Below are positions 22,627 to 33,679 of a stretch of 48,255 bases of DNA, piece by piece. The stretch is taken from assembly GCA_007128855.1 (NCBI GenBank), contig SKWQ01000014.1, positions 1 through 48,255 of the forward strand. Direction: 5' to 3'. The stretch's first letter is position 1, and the number at the start of each line of letters is the position of its first letter. The translations under genes were made by a program, and so were the position numbers. The notes under the pieces were generated by a model that did not search any database, was not told the DNA's origin, and saw only the letters and a list, made by a program, of their open reading frames with translations. Source of the stretch: Balneolales bacterium. Its GTDB lineage: Bacteria > Bacteroidota > Rhodothermia > Balneolales > Natronogracilivirgulaceae.

Positions 22627-25155
22627 ATGCCAATTTTTAGTAATCTGAAAACATTCAAGAAGAAACTGTCCGAAGACGAGTTCGACGATTTTGAGCAGGC
22701 CATCCCCCTTTTGTCAGAAGAAGAAGAGCGGCGGATGACAGAATCAGACATCCCCGACCAGCTTCCGATACTTCCTTTGAAAAACACGGTGCTTTACCCG
22801 GGCGTGGTCATTCCCATCACCGTTGGCCGCGATCGCTCCCTCGAGCTGGTAAAAAAAGCATACGAAACAGACAAGATCATCGGCATCGTCACCCAGAAAA
22901 AGCAGGAGCAGGAAGATCCCTCACCCGACGATCTGTATCATGTGGGAACCGTAGCCCAGATACTGAAGCTCATCAAGATGCCCGATGGCAGCAAAAGCAT
23001 TGTCATCCAGGGAAAGAGTGTCTTTGAAATCGACGAGTTTACGCAGCACGATCCCTATTACATAGCAAAGATACGGCCGTTCATCTACAACCAGGACGTA
23101 TCCGGTGTCGAGCTGGACGCGGCTTTGCGGTCGATCAAGGAAACGGCCATACAGATAGTAAACCTGTCCCCGAACATACCTTCGGAAGCGGGCATTGCCA
23201 TCAACAACATCAACAGCCCAACTTTCCTGCTGAATTTTATCAGCTCGAACCTGAACATTAGCCTGGACGAAAAACAGACCCTGCTGGAAATCAAAACCTT
23301 CTCCGAAAAGATGGAGAAGGTGATGAATTACCTCAAAAAGGAGATGCAGGTCCTGAACCTCAGCGAAGAGATCCGTTCGAAGGTTAAAACCGACATCGAC
23401 AAGCAACAGAAAGACTTCTATCTTCGCCAGCAGCTCAAAGCCATTCAGGATGAGCTGGGCGAGGACAGTGAGCTGGAGGACGTGAACAAGCTTCGTGCCA
23501 AAGCAAAAGAGAAATCCTTTCCCGATCACGTTCAAAAGGTTCTGGACAAAGAACTTGACCGACTTGAACGGACGCCGGCCAATGCACCCAACCACGGCGT
23601 TATCTACAACTATGTGGAATGGCTGGTCGAACTTCCCTGGAGCCACTTCTCCAAAGACAAACTGGACCTGAAACGTGCCAGAAAAATCCTGGATGAAGAT
23701 CACTACGGGCTTGAGAAAGTCAAGAAAAGAATCGTTGAGTACCTTTCGGTCCTGAAGCTGAAAAAGGACATGAAGGCCCCCATCCTGTGCTTTTACGGTC
23801 CACCTGGCGTAGGTAAAACCTCTCTTGGCCGATCCATTGCCCGTGCCATGGACCGTGAGTTCCAGCGCTTCAGTGTGGGCGGACTGCAGGATGAAGCCGA
23901 AATACGGGGACATCGCCGAACCTATATCGGCGCCCTTCCCGGTCGCATCATCCAGAGCATAAAAAAAGCCGGTACAAGCAACCCGCTCATGATGCTTGAC
24001 GAAATAGACAAGGTCGGGATGAATTTCCGGGGCGATCCCACATCGGCACTGCTGGAAGTCCTGGATCCCGAGCAGAACCATACTTTTTACGACAATTATC
24101 TGGAAGTGGAATACGACCTTTCCAAGGTTCTGTTCATAGCAACTGCCAACAACACCGACACCATACCTCCACCCCTGCGTGACCGGATGGAGATGATCTA
24201 CCTGAGCGGATACACACTTGAGGAAAAGCTTCAGATCGCCAAGAAATATCTGGTCCCAAAACAAATACTTGAGAACGGTCTCGACAAATCCCGGTTCCGC
24301 ATATCCGATAAAGCCATTGAGAAAGTAATTGACGGATATACCCGGGAATCGGGTGTGCGAAACCTGGAGCGCGAAATCGGCTCCCTGGCCCGGGCTATTG
24401 CCAGCAGGGTGGCTGACGATAAGATCACCAAGGCATCCATTGGTGTCGGTGACATCGAGAAATATCTTGGGAAGAAAAAGTTTTTCTCGGATGTGGCCGA
24501 ACGAACCACGGTCCCCGGGGTGTCAACCGGACTTGCATGGACCCCGTATGGCGGTGATATCCTCTTCATTGAGGCAAGTGTCTCCAGGGGCTCGGGCAAA
24601 CTGAACATCACCGGACAACTGGGCGATGTCATGAAGGAGTCGGCCATGCTGGCACTCAGCTATCTGAAATCACGATCCGACGAACTCTCCATAAAAGATT
24701 CCGCATTTACAGAGTGGGACCTGCACATCCATGTCCCCGCCGGTTCCGTTCCAAAAGATGGCCCATCTGCCGGTCTCTCGCTGCTGGCTGCAATATCATC
24801 CATCTTTACGCAGAGAAAAGTAAAAAGCACCGTTGCCATGACCGGGGAAATAACCCTCAGGGGTTCGGTGCTGCCCGTTGGCGGTATCAAGGAAAAAACC
24901 CTCGCTGCAAAACGCGCAGGGATCAAAACCGTGGTCCTGCCATCCAGAAATGAAAAGGATGTCGAAGAGATAGAAAAGGATGTCCTCAAGGGTATTGAGT
25001 TCCAGTATCTCGACCGCATGGAACCATTGCTCGATCTGGTCCTTGAAAAAGACCCGGTGGCCGATCCGCAGAAAAAATATGCCAGCCGGAAGGATTCCGG
25101 TTCCAAACATAAAAAGATCCCGGACAGATCACCAGAAGAGGTGTCGGCCAACTGA
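22627..25155 (+). CDS. lon: ATP-dependent protease Lon
   Basis: LPILPLKNTVLYPGVVIPITVGR, CFYGPPGVGKTSLGRSIA, PKDGPSAGLSLLAAI catalytic Ser, Lys in GGIKEKTLAAKRAG. ORF opens at GTG 22561; ATG 22627 (MPIFSNL) preferred. Confidence 0.95.
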   Translation: MPIFSNLKTFKKKLSEDEFDDFEQAIPLLSEEEERRMTESDIPDQLPILPLKNTVLYPGVVIPITVGRDRSLELVKKAYETDKIIGIVTQKKQEQEDPSPDDLYHVGTVAQILKLIKMPDGSKSIVIQGKSVFEIDEFTQHDPYYIAKIRPFIYNQDVSGVELDAALRSIKETAIQIVNLSPNIPSEAGIAINNINSPTFLLNFISSNLNISLDEKQTLLEIKTFSEKMEKVMNYLKKEMQVLNLSEEIRSKVKTDIDKQQKDFYLRQQLKAIQDELGEDSELEDVNKLRAKAKEKSFPDHVQKVLDKELDRLERTPANAPNHGVIYNYVEWLVELPWSHFSKDKLDLKRARKILDEDHYGLEKVKKRIVEYLSVLKLKKDMKAPILCFYGPPGVGKTSLGRSIARAMDREFQRFSVGGLQDEAEIRGHRRTYIGALPGRIIQSIKKAGTSNPLMMLDEIDKVGMNFRGDPTSALLEVLDPEQNHTFYDNYLEVEYDLSKVLFIATANNTDTIPPPLRDRMEMIYLSGYTLEEKLQIAKKYLVPKQILENGLDKSRFRISDKAIEKVIDGYTRESGVRNLEREIGSLARAIASRVADDKITKASIGVGDIEKYLGKKKFFSDVAERTTVPGVSTGLAWTPYGGDILFIEASVSRGSGKLNITGQLGDVMKESAMLALSYLKSRSDELSIKDSAFTEWDLHIHVPAGSVPKDGPSAGLSLLAAISSIFTQRKVKSTVAMTGEITLRGSVLPVGGIKEKTLAAKRAGIKTVVLPSRNEKDVEEIEKDVLKGIEFQYLDRMEPLLDLVLEKDPVADPQKKYASRKDSGSKHKKIPDRSPEEVSAN

Positions 25156-25248
25156 CGAACGAGTCCCGCAGGATCTGACCCTTCCCCATCCCACTCCGGC
25201 AATGTACTCCGGGAATTATGACCCATACAGATATCTAAAAAACGTTGC

Positions 25249-26181
25249 ATGAAGGGACTGATCACAAAAGCAACCGGGAGCTGGTATCAGGTATTACTGG
25301 ACAACGATGAGAACATGTCCTGCAGACTGCCTGGCAAGTTCCGCCTGGATGAGGATGACCTTGTCAACCCTGTTGCCGTTGGAGATATCGTGGATGTTTT
25401 CCCGCAAAAAGATGGGACAGGAGTCATAAATCAGGTCCTGGAGAGAAGGAACCGACTGGTCAGGAAAGCGACACACGGCCGGCGCGGCGCTCAGCTCATT
25501 GCCGCAAATCTTGACCTTGTGATCATCGTGCAATCCCTGCGCGACCCGTCCTTCAAAACCGGATTCATCGATCGTGTCCTGGTGACCTGTGAGGCTTATG
25601 AAATCACGCCGTTGATCATCATCAACAAGTCAGACCTGAATAAAGGCGACAAGGATATGGAAATGCTTGATCAGGTTCAGGAGCTCTACAATGGGCTCGG
25701 ATACGATCTGCTGACGACCAGCATCCACGATGAAGCTTCCATTGGCAGGCTGAAATCACATATCACGGGAAAGTTGTCGGTGTTTACAGGTCATTCCGGA
25801 ACCGGTAAAACAAGCCTGCTCAACGCACTCTCCCCCGGCCTTGCATTCAAGACCGCCGAGATCAGCCGTTCTTCGAACAAGGGCAAACACACCACCACAT
25901 ATGCACAACTTGTCAAACTGGCGGAGAATACCTTTCTGGTGGATACTCCCGGAATCCGCGAATTCGGCCTTGTGGACATGGAGCAGTATGAAATTTCACT
26001 CCACTTTCCTGAAATGAGACCCTACCGGGAGTCCTGCAGGTTCTACAACTGCACCCATCGCCATGAGCCGTCATGTGCCGTCCGTGATGCCGTGGAAAGA
26101 CAGGCTATCACCGGCTCCCGATATAAAAGCTATCTCAGTATCGTGGAAAGTGTTGAATCGGGGATTGATAAAGCCACATAA
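25249..26181 (+). CDS. rsgA: Ribosome small subunit-dependent GTPase A
   Basis: 310 aa; GHSGTGKTSLLNALSPG, circularly permuted GTPase order, VDTPGIREFGL, C-terminal CRFYNCTHRHEPSCAV Zn motif. Confidence 0.94.
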   Translation: MKGLITKATGSWYQVLLDNDENMSCRLPGKFRLDEDDLVNPVAVGDIVDVFPQKDGTGVINQVLERRNRLVRKATHGRRGAQLIAANLDLVIIVQSLRDPSFKTGFIDRVLVTCEAYEITPLIIINKSDLNKGDKDMEMLDQVQELYNGLGYDLLTTSIHDEASIGRLKSHITGKLSVFTGHSGTGKTSLLNALSPGLAFKTAEISRSSNKGKHTTTYAQLVKLAENTFLVDTPGIREFGLVDMEQYEISLHFPEMRPYRESCRFYNCTHRHEPSCAVRDAVERQAITGSRYKSYLSIVESVESGIDKAT

Positions 26182-26288
26182 AACAATTCTTCGACGCCTC
26201 TGTTTCAATATCCGTAAAAACGTTACTTTACCTTATCGTTTATATCACGGATCCCTTACAACAAGAACCTATTTGCGCAGGAAAAGCC

Positions 26289-27404
26289 ATGTTGAAAATC
26301 ACTTCAAGCACCATTTCTGCATCCATTTTAGCCATTTTCCTTGCAGTCAGCGCCCTCGCTCCAACTCAAAAAACAATGGCGCAGCTGGGCGATCTCGGTG
26401 ACCTGATTGTTGATGAGGGCCGCGTGGATGCCCAACTCCTTTTCTCCGAGTACCTCAAACCATTTACAAATGGTTTCGGAGCCGGGGTAAATTCCGGGTG
26501 GATCGACCGCGCACGTTCTCACGGCCTTCTTGGTTTTCATGTGAAGGTCAACTTCTCCGCTGCCATTGTCCCCGATATTGATAAGAGTTTTCTGTTGGAC
26601 GAAATCGGGCTCACCAGGCTCCAGCTGGCTGACCCAAACAGACCGGAAACCCCGACGTTCAGTGGAAGTTCAAGCAGCGATGCCCGTCTTGTTTTAAGAG
26701 AGCAGGGGCTCGATCTTGCAGAGTTTACGATGCCTCCCGGCACCGGATTCGGCTACATCATGACACCGATGATCCAGGCCGGGCTCGGGCTCCCCAATGA
26801 TACCGACGTCATGATCCGCTTCGTCCCACCCTTTTCGTTCCTGGATTATGGAGAAATGTACCTTTATGGTATCGGTGTCAAACATGAGCTCAACCAGTGG
26901 CTCCCCGGTGGCGCGTTTCTGCCGCTCACGTTTTCGGTCATGGCTGGTTACACATCCTTTGGCACCAGTGCCGGGCTGAGGGCACGTCCGACCGATTTCG
27001 ATCCCCAAAACGATCTGGATCCCAAAAACCTGGGCGGTCCCGAATCCGACACCTGGTCCGGACAGGAAATCCAGTTCAGTACGGATGCATGGACCGCGAA
27101 CCTGATTGTCGGTAAATCGATTCCGATGTTGTCGGTATACGGTGGTGTTGGCGTCGAAGGGTCAACAACCAACGTGAGTGTGGAAGGAGACTTCCCCTAC
27201 TACGAGCCGGTGTTCCATGAAAGCGAGTACAGGAGGAGTTTGGATGCACTGACCGACCCGCTGGAGATCAGTTTTGATGGGGCGAACCGTTTCAGGGCCA
27301 TGGCGGGTGTGCGCATCAGCCTTCCGCTGCTGACTTTCAATGTGGACTATACCTATGCCGATTACTCCATCGTCACGGCGGGAATCGGAGTCAGTCTTAG
27401 ATAA
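26289..27404 (+). CDS. DUF6588-like predicted outer-membrane protein
   Basis: 371 aa with signal peptide; LGDLIVDEGRVDAQLLFSEYLKPFTNGFGAGVNSGWIDRA N-terminus resembles DUF6588; barrel-like C-terminus. Confidence 0.65.
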   Translation: MLKITSSTISASILAIFLAVSALAPTQKTMAQLGDLGDLIVDEGRVDAQLLFSEYLKPFTNGFGAGVNSGWIDRARSHGLLGFHVKVNFSAAIVPDIDKSFLLDEIGLTRLQLADPNRPETPTFSGSSSSDARLVLREQGLDLAEFTMPPGTGFGYIMTPMIQAGLGLPNDTDVMIRFVPPFSFLDYGEMYLYGIGVKHELNQWLPGGAFLPLTFSVMAGYTSFGTSAGLRARPTDFDPQNDLDPKNLGGPESDTWSGQEIQFSTDAWTANLIVGKSIPMLSVYGGVGVEGSTTNVSVEGDFPYYEPVFHESEYRRSLDALTDPLEISFDGANRFRAMAGVRISLPLLTFNVDYTYADYSIVTAGIGVSLR

Positions 27405-27435
27405 CCGTCCAATTGGCTGGGCATGCGAATTCCTG

Positions 27436-30369
27436 TCAGTGCGCATCCAGCCAGTTATCTGACAATCCGGTATCCACCTTCAGCGGCACCTTCAGTTCCA
27501 TCGCCTGCTCCATGACGGACCTGATCAGGTCGGGGATTTCGGACGCTTCCCGTTCCGGCACCTCGAAAACCAGTTCGTCATGCACCTGCATCAGCATGCG
27601 TGTCCCGGAAGACCTGTCCGCAAGCTCCTTGTCAATCCGGATCATCGCTATCTTGATCAGATCGGCTGCCGTTCCTTGTATAGGCATGTTGACCGCCGTC
27701 CGTTCTGCAAACCCCCGGATATTGGCATTGGCGGAATGGATGTCAGGAATATAGCGACGGCGCCCTGACAGCGTCTCCACATAGCCGTTGTCCCGTGCAA
27801 ACTCAACGGTCTCATGGATGAACTTCCGGATGGCCGGAAAACGCTCAAAATAGGCGTCGATAATACTTCTGCCCTCGGCATTGGAGACTCCAAGACGCTG
27901 TGCCAGTCCAAATGCACTTACACCGTAAGGAATGCCAAAGTTCACCTCCTTCGCTTTTCTTCTCTGCTCCCGGTCCACTTCCTGGATGGAATCGAGGCCG
28001 AATATCTCGGCAGCCGTACGCGCGTGAATATCCTCGTGGTTTCGGAAAGCCGCGATCATTGCATCATCGTCTGACATGGAAGCGATGATGCGCAGCTCTA
28101 TCTGGGAGTAGTCGGCAGCCAGCAAACGATATCCCGCTTCTGCCACAAATGCCTTGCGAATGCCCCGGCCACGTTCCGTCCGGACGGGAATATTCTGCAA
28201 ATTGGGATTGGTCGATGAAAGCCGTCCCGTGGCTGTTACATGTTGGTTGAATGTGCTGTGAATCCGCCCGCTTTCCTGATTTACCAGCTTCGGCAGGGCA
28301 TCAACGTAAGTCGATTTAAGCTTACTGAGGCCCCGGTACTCAAGTATGCGCTCAGCTATCTCATGCTGTGGGGCCAGCTGTGACAGTACCTGTTCCGAGG
28401 TGGAATACTTGCCCGTCGCCGTTTTTTTCCGGGTGGGGATCTTCATCTTTTCAAACAGGATCACTCCCAGTTGTTGCGTTGAATTGATGTTGAACTCCTC
28501 ACCGGTAATTTCAAAGATCTGCGAGCGTATGCCATCAATATCCCTGTCCAATTCTTCGGAGAAAGATGATAACAGATCCAGGTCTACTTTGATCCCGGCC
28601 GACTCCATGTCGCCCAGCACGCGGGCCAACGGAAACTCCATGTCTTTGCCAAGGGATTCGATTCCCTGATCACGCAGCTTGCTTTCCAGGACATGATACA
28701 GGCGCAGCGTAACATCGGCATCCTCGCATGCATAGGGAGCAACCACATCCAAAGGAACTTCCTGCATGGTCTTCTGGTCTTTTCCCTTCTCACCGATGAG
28801 CGACTCAATGGAAACCGGGTCGTATCCGAGATATCCGCGGGCGAGGGAATCCATATCCATCTTTTGTCCCGTATCCAGCAGATAGGCAGCAAGCATGGTA
28901 TCAAAAACCGGCCCTTTCACACGAATGCCAAATCTATGGAGCACCCGGTAATCATATTTGAAGTGATGCGCCACCTTGAGGGTTTTTTCATCAGCGAAAA
29001 GCGAATCCAGCATCTTTTTCAGTTCTTCCGGCTTGAATTCGGAAACTACCACATACCATGCCTCATCTTCCTGGCATGAAAACGAGATCCCAAGCAACTC
29101 CGCAATCTGTGGGTTTGTGGATGTGGTTTCGGTGTCGAAACTCCACACCCCCTTCCTTTCAAGTGCCGACACGCAGGACGCCAGCCCTTCGGTGTCCGTA
29201 ACGGTATGATAGGCAACTTTATCGGGCTGGAGTGTAGCATAAACGGGTGCTTCATCGGCACCGGAGGGAGATAATTCTGATTTTTTTTTATCAAACTTCA
29301 GCCAGTCCGTGTTGGCGCCGGTCCCACCTCCTGATTCAGGACCGGCAGATCTGGTCGTGGAATCTTCGATGCGATCCAGGGAGCCCGCATGGTCCACGGC
29401 ATCCGTACTTTCGTGACCGGGAGATTGGGGTTCATCAAACAGCGACGCCTGCCCCGACAATTCAGGTTTTCCCTTTACTTCTCCGGGCATCACCGCTTCT
29501 GCTGTCGCAATCTTGCGGGTCAGGGTACGGAACTGCATTCGCTTGAAAAAGGTGATCAACTTGTCGGCCCTGACTCCGTGCCAACGAAGCTCTTCCCAGC
29601 CAATGGTGTCGGGCACATCGGTATGGATAACGATCATTTCCCGTGACTTAAGCGCCTGCTCCTGATGCTGCGTCAATCCCTCCCTGGCCCTTTTGTTTTT
29701 CATGGAGGGTGCTGCTTCAATGGCCTTCTCAAGTGTTCCAAACTCCTGAATGATTTTGGCCGCTCCTTTTTTCCCGATTCCCGGAACACCGGGAATATTG
29801 TCAGAAGTGTCCCCAATGAGTGCAAGGACATCCGTAACCGCCTCCGGCCCGACACCAAAAAATGCTTCCACCCCGCTGCGGTCTATGAGTTCGAATCCGT
29901 CCCCCCGGTTCAGCGGCTTGTACATGAAAATATTATCACCCACAAGTTGCATGAAATCCTTGTCCGGCGTCACCATGAAAACGGTAATGTTCTCCATTTT
30001 TGCACGGACTGCCAGTGTGCCTATCAGGTCATCCGCTTCATATCCGTCCTTCTCGAGATTAGTGAATCCGAACAAATCCACCATATCCTTGATCAGGGGT
30101 ATCGATACTCGGAGATCCTCCGGCTGTGGGGGGCGGTTGGCCTTGTAGTTCACGTCCATTTCATGGCGGAACGTTGGCGCGTGCGTGTCCCATGCAACGG
30201 CCAGATGTGAGGGGCCTTCTTTTTCCATCAGGTTCAACAGGGCACTGGCAAATCCGTAGATGGCACCTGTGGGGATACCCTCGGCATTCCGGAGGTTGCT
30301 GTTGATCATGGCGAAATAGGAACGGTATGCAAGGGCAGTACCATCGATAAGAAACAGTTTATCGGGCAT
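27436..30369 (-). CDS. polA: DNA polymerase I
   Basis: 977 aa; 5'-nuclease GDTSDNIPGVPGIGKKGAAKII, exonuclease WSFDTETTSTNP, polymerase DYSQIELRIIA and QVHDELVFEVP. Confidence 0.97.
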   Translation of the reverse strand: MPDKLFLIDGTALAYRSYFAMINSNLRNAEGIPTGAIYGFASALLNLMEKEGPSHLAVAWDTHAPTFRHEMDVNYKANRPPQPEDLRVSIPLIKDMVDLFGFTNLEKDGYEADDLIGTLAVRAKMENITVFMVTPDKDFMQLVGDNIFMYKPLNRGDGFELIDRSGVEAFFGVGPEAVTDVLALIGDTSDNIPGVPGIGKKGAAKIIQEFGTLEKAIEAAPSMKNKRAREGLTQHQEQALKSREMIVIHTDVPDTIGWEELRWHGVRADKLITFFKRMQFRTLTRKIATAEAVMPGEVKGKPELSGQASLFDEPQSPGHESTDAVDHAGSLDRIEDSTTRSAGPESGGGTGANTDWLKFDKKKSELSPSGADEAPVYATLQPDKVAYHTVTDTEGLASCVSALERKGVWSFDTETTSTNPQIAELLGISFSCQEDEAWYVVVSEFKPEELKKMLDSLFADEKTLKVAHHFKYDYRVLHRFGIRVKGPVFDTMLAAYLLDTGQKMDMDSLARGYLGYDPVSIESLIGEKGKDQKTMQEVPLDVVAPYACEDADVTLRLYHVLESKLRDQGIESLGKDMEFPLARVLGDMESAGIKVDLDLLSSFSEELDRDIDGIRSQIFEITGEEFNINSTQQLGVILFEKMKIPTRKKTATGKYSTSEQVLSQLAPQHEIAERILEYRGLSKLKSTYVDALPKLVNQESGRIHSTFNQHVTATGRLSSTNPNLQNIPVRTERGRGIRKAFVAEAGYRLLAADYSQIELRIIASMSDDDAMIAAFRNHEDIHARTAAEIFGLDSIQEVDREQRRKAKEVNFGIPYGVSAFGLAQRLGVSNAEGRSIIDAYFERFPAIRKFIHETVEFARDNGYVETLSGRRRYIPDIHSANANIRGFAERTAVNMPIQGTAADLIKIAMIRIDKELADRSSGTRMLMQVHDELVFEVPEREASEIPDLIRSVMEQAMELKVPLKVDTGLSDNWLDAH

Positions 30370-30562
30370 AAAAGCTGATTTTCTACATGATTGATTGCAG
30401 TTATCTGGAAAAAACCTGACGGACAGGGGGAGTCAAGCCACAAAATAAGCGAAATTTGATACAACTTTTCTCTTTATCATACGAATACATTGTGGAGTGG
30501 CAGGATCTCATGCCTAGTCCCGGTAAATTCATCGGCTACCTCCGATTCCATATCATTATTTT

Positions 30563-31741
30563 ATGAGTTTAAAGAACGAAACCCGCCAGGCATTCAATAA
30601 TACGAGGAGCTTCTATCGGGAGTATACCAGAGGGATGACTGCAGAACGTATCGGGAAGGAATTCCAGGATGATTCCAAACGGCTCATGGCCTTGTATTAC
30701 GATGCGGTGGGTGTAAAACCAGAAGAGGGCGAAAAGAAAAAACCGCCCGTCCGGATATTCAAACTTTTATCTTCCCTGCTTCTGCGGCTCACCCCTACCA
30801 GGAGATTGGCCCTTGGATTTTCCTTCGTCGGGTTCGCGGTCTATCTGGTTGGAAGCGGCCCCCTCGCTACACTGATGCTCCCGCTGGGAATTGTAATCCT
30901 GGCGCTGCTTCTCCTTCTTGAGCTGCTTGAGAAATCCGATGTCATGAAAGAGATAGACCTTGCCAGGGATATCCAGATCAGCCTTCTTCCGGGACCCAAC
31001 ATCCGACACGGTAACCTGGAGTTTGCCTCGTTTGCAAGTACGGCAAGCGAGGTCGGAGGCGATTATGTTGACGTGATTGATACGGATGAGGGAACGTACT
31101 ATGTAATCGCTGACGTATCGGGAAAGGGGCTCTCGGCGGCTCTGTACATGGTCCGGTTGCAGGCATTGGTGCATCTGATCATCGAAAAACTCAAACCGGA
31201 TCCCAAAGAGCTTTTCCTTCACCTGAACGATTACATCAAATCGGGGAAAAAGGACAAGACATTCGTAACCGCCTGTGCCGCCTTTTTCCCATCCGATGGC
31301 TCCCCGGTAAAAATGTGTCGGGCCGGTCATAACCCGCCGCTGCTCTATCATTCCACCAGGGATGCCGTCAGTGAGTTGCGCTCATCCGGACTGGGACTTG
31401 GTATGACCTCAACAGCAGTCTTTGGAGAGCACCTGAAACAGCTTTCGATCAACATGCAGCCAGGCGACAATCTGCTTTTTTATACTGACGGATTGACAGA
31501 AGCCCGAAACCCCAGTATGGAGCAGTATGATGAGCACCGCCTCAGGGAACTGTTTGAGCTGTATGGATCCCTGCATGCCACTTCCATTTTGAGTAAAATC
31601 CAGGTTGCAGTTGAGGAGTTTATCGAGGGGGAAAAACTACTCGACGACATCACATTCACCTGTGTTCACTTGCACCGTGATAAAAAAAGGTCACTGCCCG
31701 GGAAACATCGGGCTATCGCAGAAAACACAAATGTAAGATAA
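30563..31741 (+). CDS. PP2C/SpoIIE-type serine phosphatase with N-terminal membrane segments
   Basis: 392 aa; two hydrophobic helices, ARDIQISLLPGP, SEVGGDYVDVIDTDEGTYYVIADVSGKGLSAALYM, FYTDGLTEARN. Confidence 0.88.
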   Translation: MSLKNETRQAFNNTRSFYREYTRGMTAERIGKEFQDDSKRLMALYYDAVGVKPEEGEKKKPPVRIFKLLSSLLLRLTPTRRLALGFSFVGFAVYLVGSGPLATLMLPLGIVILALLLLLELLEKSDVMKEIDLARDIQISLLPGPNIRHGNLEFASFASTASEVGGDYVDVIDTDEGTYYVIADVSGKGLSAALYMVRLQALVHLIIEKLKPDPKELFLHLNDYIKSGKKDKTFVTACAAFFPSDGSPVKMCRAGHNPPLLYHSTRDAVSELRSSGLGLGMTSTAVFGEHLKQLSINMQPGDNLLFYTDGLTEARNPSMEQYDEHRLRELFELYGSLHATSILSKIQVAVEEFIEGEKLLDDITFTCVHLHRDKKRSLPGKHRAIAENTNVR

Positions 31742-31744
31742 AAC

Positions 31745-31775
31745 AAAAGCCCCGACGTATATCGACGAGGCTTTT
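31745..31775. terminator. Bidirectional terminator between convergent genes
   Basis: AAAAGCC(CCGACGTATATCGACGA)GGCTTTT: A-tract/T-tract-flanked hairpin with additional CG pairs inside; lies between SpoIIE-like (+) and TPR (-) stop codons. Confidence 0.75.
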
Positions 31776-31811
31776 ATAAAAAATTCAGTGACCCGGATAT
31801 CTCAATCCGTA

Positions 31812-32804
31812 TCAATTGCAGTTCAGTTCATGCTCGATTTCGTGTTCAGCTGGTGAACGGAAATCACCGACCATGGCATTGCGGAAAGCGCTGCATGCTG
31901 CCTGGGTGTTTTCGAGGCCTTTATGGGCCAGTCCAAGCTCAAAGTAGATTCTTGCCCTGTCCAGTCTTCCACCAGTTTCGAGCTCAAGTGCGCGTTCAGC
32001 GCTGGTCCTGGCATCACTGTATCGCCTCTGGTTATTGTAAACCTCGGCAAACCTGTAGTGCATACTGGCACTCTCGCCATATCCTGCAGCCCGGTTGAGC
32101 AGATCCAGAGCCCTGTTGAAATACTCCTCATCAATCTGTTCGGACGCGAGGAAGACAAGATAATCCCTTGCTGCACGCTGGCTTCTTTCTAAGTTATCCT
32201 GTTCGCCGGCTTCACGTGCCAAATCGATTGAGATATCGAAATTTTCAAGTGCGTTGTCAAGATCACCGGTACGTCGATATACCAGGGCCTTCTGATAGTA
32301 AGCACTGATATAGGACGGGTTCAGCTCAATGGCTTTGCGGTACTGCTCCAGCGCCGCTTCGTTCTGCTCATCCCTGAACAACTGGTTTCCAAGATTCAGA
32401 TGAAGTGCGGGAAGGTTTCCACGGGAGCGACGCATAATCTGTTCATCACCATACGATTCGGCAAGTCTTGCTGCTTCCTGAAATGCATCGACGGCTCCTT
32501 CCAGATCCCGTTCCCTTACAAACTGTGCCGCATGCATGAAAGCAAGCCTTGGTATTTGTCCGACAGCACGTTCGCGGATGTCATTTGCTTCTGAACCAAC
32601 TTCATCAGCTATTACAATGGTTTCCTTGAACTTTTCAATTGCTGCCTGGAAATCCCCCTGCTCGTTGAAAAGGACAAAGCCTTCATTGAACTTGGTTATG
32701 GCATCTTCCAGTGATTGAGCCTGAGCCCCATCTATAAAGCAAAGGGATATCAACAAGGCCGACAAAACCACAGAGGTTCTTTTTACAACGTTCATATGAT
32801 TCAA
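31812..32804 (-). CDS. Secreted/periplasmic tetratricopeptide-repeat protein
   Basis: Signal peptide ...VLSALLISLCFIDGAQAQ; TPR-like motifs ALEQYRKAIELNPSYISAYYQKALVYRRTGDLDNALENFD. Confidence 0.82.
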   Translation of the reverse strand: MNHMNVVKRTSVVLSALLISLCFIDGAQAQSLEDAITKFNEGFVLFNEQGDFQAAIEKFKETIVIADEVGSEANDIRERAVGQIPRLAFMHAAQFVRERDLEGAVDAFQEAARLAESYGDEQIMRRSRGNLPALHLNLGNQLFRDEQNEAALEQYRKAIELNPSYISAYYQKALVYRRTGDLDNALENFDISIDLAREAGEQDNLERSQRAARDYLVFLASEQIDEEYFNRALDLLNRAAGYGESASMHYRFAEVYNNQRRYSDARTSAERALELETGGRLDRARIYFELGLAHKGLENTQAACSAFRNAMVGDFRSPAEHEIEHELNCN

Positions 32805-32942
32805 TTGTATTATTAGTTAGGTGATCGATTGTAAAAACGTTTGAGAACGTAAACTTCGTACCTGCAAGGTGATTAATTTAACATTTTATGTTTTCAATAC
32901 CATTAAAAAAAACGGCCCTGCTCGCATACAGAGGATGCAAAT

Positions 32943-33647
32943 CTAAAAATTCGGTCTGAGTTTGTTGGTTTCGTAAAAATCATAAATGATTGATGTTGCT
33001 TCCTCGGGATCATCGGTCACGTGAAAAAGTTCCATATCCTTCGGATCTATGGTCTTCTCGTCCACAAGCTTTTCCTTCATCCAGTCAACCAATCCCCCCC
33101 AGTACTCCTTTCCCATCATGATGATCGGGAACTGATGCATTTTCTTGGTCTGGATCAGGGTCATCGCTTCAAAAAACTCATCAAGGGTTCCAAAACCTCC
33201 GGGAAGTACGACAAATCCCTGTGCATATTTTACGAACATGACCTTACGGGCAAAAAAGTAGTTGAAGTGTATGCGGAAGTCACTGCCTATGTATTGGTTG
33301 GCTGTGGGTTCATTGGGAAGCGAAATGCAAAGGCCCACGGAAGTGCCCCCTGCCTGATGGGCGCCGCGATTACCTGCCTCCATAATTCCGGGTCCCCCAC
33401 CCGTGATGATACCAAGCCCTGTTTCTGCCATTTTCCTGGCAGTCTCAACGGCCATCTTATAGTACGGATGATCTTCCTTGATCCTGGCAGAACCGAAAAA
33501 TGAGACACACGGCCCAACATGCGACATCCTTTCATATCCGTCCACAAACTCACCCATGACTTTGAAGACACCCCACACATCCTTTTCAAACCGGGCATCA
33601 TACCGGCTTTGTATCTGTTTTCTTTTCTTTTCCATAGTTTTGTTCAA
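32943..33647 (-). CDS. LOG-family (TIGR00730-type) Rossmann-fold protein
   Basis: 234 aa; ITGGGPGIMEAGNRGAHQAGG and LPGGFGTLDEFFE motifs. Confidence 0.92.
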   Translation of the reverse strand: MNKTMEKKRKQIQSRYDARFEKDVWGVFKVMGEFVDGYERMSHVGPCVSFFGSARIKEDHPYYKMAVETARKMAETGLGIITGGGPGIMEAGNRGAHQAGGTSVGLCISLPNEPTANQYIGSDFRIHFNYFFARKVMFVKYAQGFVVLPGGFGTLDEFFEAMTLIQTKKMHQFPIIMMGKEYWGGLVDWMKEKLVDEKTIDPKDMELFHVTDDPEEATSIIYDFYETNKLRPNF

Positions 33648-33679
33648 TTATTACTTGATTCCACAGTTACCATTTCATT

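Noticed and set aside
22921-24264. 447-aa minus-strand ORF antisense to lon
   Set aside because: The plus strand carries unmistakable Lon motifs; the antisense translation is low-complexity Phe/Val/Leu-rich and resembles no family. Typical shadow ORF from codon bias.
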